A DNA stretch of 42,878 nucleotides from Bacillota bacterium (GTDB lineage: Bacteria; Bacillota; Bacilli; ZCTH02-B2). The notes under the pieces were generated by a model that had not been told where the DNA came from, made no database searches, and worked only from the letters and a program-made list of their open reading frames with translations. How positions within the stretch are numbered: the first letter of the stretch is position 1; every line of letters begins with the position of its first letter. Location of the stretch: the NCBI GenBank assembly GCA_017577895.1, contig PKQY01000013.1, positions 1 through 42,878 of the forward strand. Direction: 5' to 3'. Of this stretch, positions 42,764 to 42,878 are shown piece after piece. The position numbers and the translations under genes are program-made.

Positions 42764-42791
42764 ATTATACCACTTATGCGACTTGTTTGAA
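42764..42791 (-). promoter_or_regulatory. Promoter of the SDR-crotonase-thiolase operon
   Basis: Read leftward: TTCAAA (42791-42786), a 16-base spacer and TATAAT (42769-42764) preceded by TGG (extended -10), 43 bases before the start codon. Confidence 0.65.
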
Positions 42792-42820
42792 CTGGCAGCA
42801 TTTCAAGAACTCCATTAAAT

Positions 42821-42848
42821 TTCATTGTCAAAAGTTCATTGTCAAAAG
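42821..42848. repeat. Perfect 14-bp tandem repeat
   Basis: Two head-to-tail copies of TTCATTGTCAAAAG. In the minus sense each contains TTGACA, but no -10 lies at a suitable distance. It lies 30 bases upstream of the SDR promoter, so it could be a regulator site or a duplicated -35. Confidence 0.75.
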
Positions 42849-42878
42849 AAAAACACCCCGGTGAGGGCGCGGTCGCTC

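Noticed and set aside
42851..42878. GC-rich stretch followed, in the minus sense, by a T-run at the right edge
   Set aside because: It may be the 3' half of a terminator for a gene outside the window, but the left arm cannot be seen.

Overview
The window comes from a moderately GC-rich, endospore-forming member of the Bacilli, probably a thermophile. It carries spo0A, spoIVB, spoIIM, mciZ, a DUF1657 spore-type gene and prli42. Its gene order (fur-xerD-deoB-pnp; accB-accC-asp23...nusB-folD-xseA-xseB-ispA-dxs-tlyA-argR-recN-spoIVB-spo0A) is the familiar Bacillus arrangement. The genus cannot be fixed from the sequence alone.

Left end (1-6035, plus strand): an accessory catabolic region. It holds the tail of a metallo-beta-lactamase-fold hydrolase, a DUF6282 metal-dependent hydrolase-like protein and an MFS carboxylate/sugar-type transporter, closed by a strong terminator. 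A FadR-type GntR regulator follows, with two matching operator-like palindromes upstream, then glcD and glcF, a 2-hydroxyacid (glycolate/lactate-type) oxidase. Together they look like uptake, opening and oxidation of a small organic acid or lactone, but the substrate is unknown.

6032-13080 (minus strand): nudF, spoIIM, fur, xerD, deoB, two tandem purine nucleoside phosphorylases and pdp, which make a nucleoside-salvage block. fur has a near-consensus sigma-A promoter and a Fur-box-like palindrome. pdp collides tail to tail with glcF, their stop codons overlapping. The small division inhibitor gene mciZ diverges from nudF on the plus strand.

13310-19890: a methylmalonyl-CoA/propionyl-CoA module on the minus strand. 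It consists of the mutase large subunit, one polypeptide joining the cobalamin-binding subunit to the epimerase, a carboxyltransferase and DUF3866. prli42 (29 aa), lipB and a DUF2627 gene follow.

19893-39525 (minus strand): the core housekeeping and sporulation run: accB, accC, asp23, amaP, DUF2273, nusB, a TsaD-like protein, folD, xseA, xseB, ispA, DUF1657, dxs, tlyA, nadK, argR, recN, spoIVB and spo0A. A steA-GT2-MraY/WecA-like cluster follows behind the spo0A terminator. Many junctions are translationally coupled NTGA overlaps. Two hairpins stand out: one masks the DUF1657 ribosome binding site, the other starts the presumed dxs transcript.

Right end (39695-42878, minus strand): a beta-oxidation-type operon (SDR dehydrogenase, crotonase-fold isomerase/hydratase, thiolase) with its own promoter and terminator. 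It occupies the place where Bacillus normally carries spoIIIA next to accB. No rRNA, tRNA, CRISPR array, insertion sequence or prophage was seen, and no gene-free stretch exceeds about 200 bases.
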